A stretch of DNA of 64,000 nucleotides from Coriolopsis trogii (taxonomy: Eukaryota; Basidiomycota; Agaricomycetes; Polyporales; Polyporaceae), in contig JAHYIO010000003.1 in the NCBI GenBank assembly GCA_020543525.1, positions 620,001-684,000 on the forward strand, given 5' to 3'. The notes under the pieces were generated by a model. That model was given only the letters and a program-made list of their open reading frames with translations, did no database searches and had not been told where the DNA came from. A program made the position numbers and the translations under genes. Shown here piece after piece: positions 59,988 through 64,000 of the stretch. Each line of letters begins with the position of its first letter. Position 1 is the first letter of the stretch.

Positions 59988-62656
59988 GGCGAGGACGGTT
60001 GGGAGCAGTTCACGGATCGTGAAGGAAGGAGAGAGAGGGCTAAGGAGAGCGAGCCTGGGCGCGTTCGGAGAAGTCTTTGCGCAGGAGCGCGAAGTGGAAT
60101 TGAGGCGCAGCGAAGCTCCTTCGAGCCTCGAACTTTCGATAACCGACCCTTCTCCGTTGGTGCTCAGCTCAGGCTCAGCACTCGCTCAGCCCGAACCGCG
60201 ATGGGTCCTGCTGTTGTGAGCCTCGCAGCCTCGCTATATGCGCACCAGCCCTCTATCATCCCGCGATGCCCTCTCGGCTGCTCTCCCTACCCCCTCCCAT
60301 CCTCGAGCACGTCAAGATGGAGGAGAGATACTCGCACGTCAATGGGAAGATCTGCAGACACACACAAGCCATACCTACCCATCGTCCGCCATTGGTCCGT
60401 CTCACACGTTCCAGACCATATGCCCATCGCGTCTCTATTCAGATCGTTCGAAAACGCTCGGGAGATATACAGATTTCTGCCAGTACGTACGCACACTCGG
60501 ATTCGAAATGTACACCACACTAACGAGCCCCAGACACGTGGACCATCGCAGCCCAGGGAGATACGGAGGTGCATACTATGCCATTGCACCAGTTACTTCA
60601 TCTCCTGCGAGTGCCTCACGATGCAGTTCGTCGCCCGTGGGGTTACGAGGTGCGACAACTTGCCAAATCATGAGGGGATACAGTCCGGTGACAATCTTCC
60701 GTCCGTCTTTTTATCGCTGCACATTTAGGGCAGGCCCTTCTCACAAGCGAAGATCTTCTCCCCGATCCGTATGCGGCGTGTAGCTTGGACCCCCAATCCG
60801 GCAAACATCATCAATAACCAACATACTGGCTCGGGCGGTCTCCGACCCACCCTTGTCTTCAGCACAACGGATAGTAAGTGATCTCTTCTCCAAGCACGCC
60901 TATGTAAACATCAGAGAAATCACTGTTCGTTGTCCCACATGCACGAGAAAAACGCGTGGGGGTCCTCGACGACGTCCGTGATGGGACAGCTACGGACGTC
61001 TGATGGCTAGAAGAGGTGCCCGAGATTGGTACCTCCTCGGAGTCGTACTCCAACACCCCCGTTCTCGAGCTTTCATTTTGGTCCCGGACGTCCGTTGTAA
61101 ATACACGACCGGCGCCTTGGCCAGCCCAAGATGTTTCAATCATCGGCCCGAGCGAGCCCTGGGAGTCGGGTTTGTCCTCGCCGAAGCAGTCGTCGCTCTT
61201 CCCGCAACGTACTGACTCTCCTGCTTTAAGCTCGTACACACATTCTAGCCTTTCCCGAGGCGTCCAAATGCCTCACAGCGTGGCAGACATCGCACGTCTT
61301 ATGTATATCTGTGCCTGGCGAAGGTCGAGCCTCGACTCCATTACCCCTTAACTACGCCGGGGATTCGAGAGCTGCAACAACGGCAGGCACAAGCCACCGC
61401 GCCACAAATTACTCCCGCGAACGTTGCAACCCTCGCCATTGCGCAACCTGGTCATGCGGCGTGATTTCTCAGGCACTACTACCAGGCCCAGTTCACAGAC
61501 AACGCGCCCTCGAGGCGTCGACAGCTAGGACCACTCTCACATCCAAGCACACCGATGATCACGCCCGTGACATCCACCCTATAGTCCGAGATTTCTGACC
61601 GTGCGTACGGCGGAAATGCGTCAGCCAGCCGGTCCCAACGTTGAACTCATCCTGTGTCCAGTGCTGTGCCTCTGTTGTGTGCCCATCGATCGTCGCCTAC
61701 CTCTCCGAGAACATCCCCCATTGCTGCCCACCGCTGTGTCCGGTTCTAGCACCGAGGCGCGACAGCCCGGCGTGGCGCACTTCCCAGCTGACACTCAAGC
61801 CCGACGAAGCTGGGAACCATTTCTTGTAGACGTAAACATTACCCATCCTTGTGACTGTCTAGCCAACCCTCTTCGAACTAGAAAAGGAGTCTCCTAGCTT
61901 AGAGAAGGCCCAGTAGATCTACTGTCCACCTGCACGCCACCACACCGGGCTCCCTTCACTTGGCCACTAATGACTGAGGAGGATGGCAGAAGACGTATGG
62001 ACCGACAAATCCTCTCCATGATAGAAGTGAATGCAGGCTATACATGATGCATCGTTTTTGAACAAATTCGAGCGAACCGAAACTCCAGCTCAAACACCTA
62101 AGCCTACCAGACCGGACCCCTGCGGCGCACTCACCACATCTCGACTGTCCGCCGTCAGCAGGTGCCATCCTACGCCCAAACATGATTGGTGACAGATACC
62201 ACACGGACCATGCTTCTCAGGGTCCTGCAGCACGACAGATACAGCGGAGTTCTCGTTCGCCACATTCTCTGCTTCGACTCGCACGTTCCTCCCCATCCGC
62301 TCTCTTGCCAATGATTCCCCTTTACCTCATGCGTGCGCAGTCGTCCTTGGTCTAAGGGCCTGGCCCAAACCGCGCTCTGGCTAGACCGCAAGTGATGATA
62401 GGGTCATTTCAAGTGTCATCAGATTTACACATTGTATGCGACATGTGAGTCAACAGCAGGACTGGACTGTATGAGTAACCATATACGGACACGCGAAGAT
62501 AGACTGCATTCAGAAAGCAGGCGCCGAGCAGGGAAGAAGGCGTCGAAGATCGGCAGTAGTCGGGTCCAGAAGTCCCAGGAATGCAGTCACGGTCTAGAGA
62601 GCGAGAGGACAGGACCAATTCCGCTATCCTGGGCAGTGTCAGAAGCAAAACGTTGA
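59988..62656. other. 2.7-kb stretch without a convincing gene
   Basis: Upstream of DOA1 and downstream of the HOP1-like gene. Overlapping plus-strand frames (60201-60728, 60238-60783, 60266-60523) start near an ATG at 60201 but have Arg/Ser/Pro/His-rich chance-like composition and disagree in frame. A minus-strand frame at 60859-61239 has a more protein-like sequence (SDFSDVYIGVLGEEITYYPL) but no ATG start. Holds at least the DOA1 promoter; a lineage-specific or non-coding transcript cannot be excluded. Confidence 0.4.
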
Positions 62657-64000
62657 CTAGTCCCCCAGGTCGACAGGTGGTCCAAGGGAGATCTTCATCT
62701 TCTTGCGGGTGGTACGCTCTTCGCCATCCGTCTTCCTCTTCAGTTCGCTGCCTTGGAAGGATGCTTGAGTCTCGTGTTGTGTTTGCGACTCAGTCGTAAC
62801 GGGCAGAACTTGTGTCTCATCCACTGCCGCATACGGAACGAGGGGATCCTCCCCGGTACGCATACGGACGGACGCGTCCGCCATGTTCCTATCCAAACGG
62901 ATGGCATTAGCAGGGCACAAGGACTAGAGAAAAGTCACTACGCTTCTTCCGCTTGATAGATGGCGTCATGCTTCTTTCTCCGGCTCTTGCGCTCAGGTTT
63001 CTGGTGAACATTAGTCTACAGAAGCACCAAGCCAGATACCGGATGACTCACCAAATCCGATAAGCCGAGAAGTCTCTTCTCTACTTCTGGATCGGGGTTG
63101 AAGTAATCTTTGTACGCATCCTCATTTTTGATCGCTTGGACGAAGACGTAGACTGGCTTCTGCATATTACGACGACGCTGCGCGGCTTTGGTCTTTGCAT
63201 TGGCCTTGCCTCCTTTACCTTTGCGCTTGGTCGCCAAGGATGTTGTCTCGATGAAGCCGGACTCGTCTGTTTCCCGAATTTCCTGTGCGATGAAGCCTAA
63301 TTCGCCCATGTGTCAGCGTCTGATCCGGCGGCAGTGTACGACAAACCTTCAGCCTCCAGCCGCTTGAATACTTGTCCGGCCACCGTGGAATCGCAACCTG
63401 AACATAAATGTGAGGAATGGATTTGCACCCAGATAGCACATATGTTGACCAACCAATCAACTTCGTGAACGCAGATAAGCCTTCGGGCGCGCTGGTCTCG
63501 AAGACTTTGATCCCCCGCCTATTGATAGCATGAGTATGTGTAACAACACCCGTGAGCTCAACAATACCTTTGAATCGCCAAATCTTTGAATCTAGCGATC
63601 ATACGGGGGTACAGGTCATGTACTACAATGAGATCCCAATTACGATCCGCCTTGACCCGGCAATCGAAGCAGATGAGTTTGGACGGAACGCGGGGATCCT
63701 GGGCAGAATGATATCCCATACACCTATCAGGAGATCTGAGCATCAATAGCATGCTGAACGTTGTACGGCATGAAGCACCCACCAGATATGGAACCACCGC
63801 TGACAACCGCCATCGCATGCACACAAATCACAGTCTTCGTTCTGTGTGCTGTCTGAGATTCTTTGAATACACAGTTCCAAGGAATAGCTCACCTGAACAC
63901 CACATTCACACTCAACCGGCCTTACAACATCGTCGTCTTGCTCCATGGGCGTCTCTGTACCGCGGGTAGCGCGGAAGTCCTCTGATTCGGGGAAGGACTC
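62657..64000 (-). CDS. HOP1: HOP1-like meiotic protein, C-terminal part
   Basis: Runs off the window, so the HORMA domain expected at the N-terminus is not seen. Visible from the edge: an acidic linker (EQDDDVVRPV), then a PHD-like zinc module CECGVQ, EDCDLCACDGGCQRWFHIW joined over an intron to CMGYHSAQDPRVPSKLICFDC, followed by VHDLYPRMIARFKDLAIQR, RGIKVFETSAPEGLSAFTKL, GCDSTVAGQVFKRLEAEGFI (a winged-helix-like unit), a basic stretch (KRKGKGGKANAKTKAAQRRR), VYVFVQAIKNEDAYKDYFNP, KPERKSRRKKHDAIYQAEE and the end KISLGPPVDLGD. A PHD plus winged helix after a HORMA domain is the plan of fungal Hop1, the meiotic chromosome-axis protein. Without HORMA in view, another PHD protein remains possible. 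Confidence 0.65.

Overview
This is nuclear DNA of a filamentous basidiomycete, most likely an Agaricomycete. The evidence is direct: genes are broken by many short introns (about 50-70 bases, GT...AG), the two strands are used alternately, there are no operons, and the window holds a tandem pair of 'DUF6533'-type seven-helix proteins, a family known mainly from mushroom-forming fungi. I could not narrow the genus. Gene identities come from reading translated exons; exon joins were worked out by eye and the less certain ones are flagged.

Layout. 0-10 kb: 3' end of the replicative helicase subunit MCM7, kexin protease KEX2, a methylenetetrahydrofolate reductase, Rab GTPase YPT6/RAB6, and PP2A regulator TAP42. 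10-20 kb: a telomere-end protein of the POT1 family with an internally duplicated OB block, an unrecognised membrane protein, heat-shock factor HSF1, and an F-box protein. 20-33 kb: branched-chain keto-acid dehydrogenase E1-beta, CreC/WDR20 WD40 protein, an OPT oligopeptide transporter, a 3-kb stretch with no convincing gene, and LIS1/PAC1. 33-46 kb: an RNase H-fold protein, a YTH-domain (m6A reader) protein, a TilS-type tRNA-lysidine synthase, nucleolar SRP40/Nopp140, lumazine synthase RIB4, and Rag GTPase GTR1. 46-51 kb: tandem DUF6533 membrane proteins, each starting with a five-base coding exon. 51-64 kb: a histidine phosphatase, a PRXL2/AAED1-like thioredoxin-fold protein whose second active-site cysteine lies on a predicted 9-base microexon, vacuolar Ca2+/H+ exchanger VCX1, ubiquitin-system protein DOA1/PLAA, a 2.7-kb stretch without a convincing gene, and the 3' part of a HOP1-like meiotic protein that runs off the end.

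The neighbours are mostly unrelated housekeeping genes and do not form a cluster or pathway. Several pairs share short divergent promoters (MTHFR-YPT6, TAP42-POT1, membrane protein-HSF1, BCKDHB-CreC, YTH-TilS, SRP40-RIB4). TAP42 and GTR1 both belong to TORC1 signalling, but they lie 35 kb apart and nothing in the sequence links them. The most notable observations are the POT1 block duplication with matching intron phases, the microexon that restores a CxxC motif, and the paired ATGAG start exons of the DUF6533 genes.
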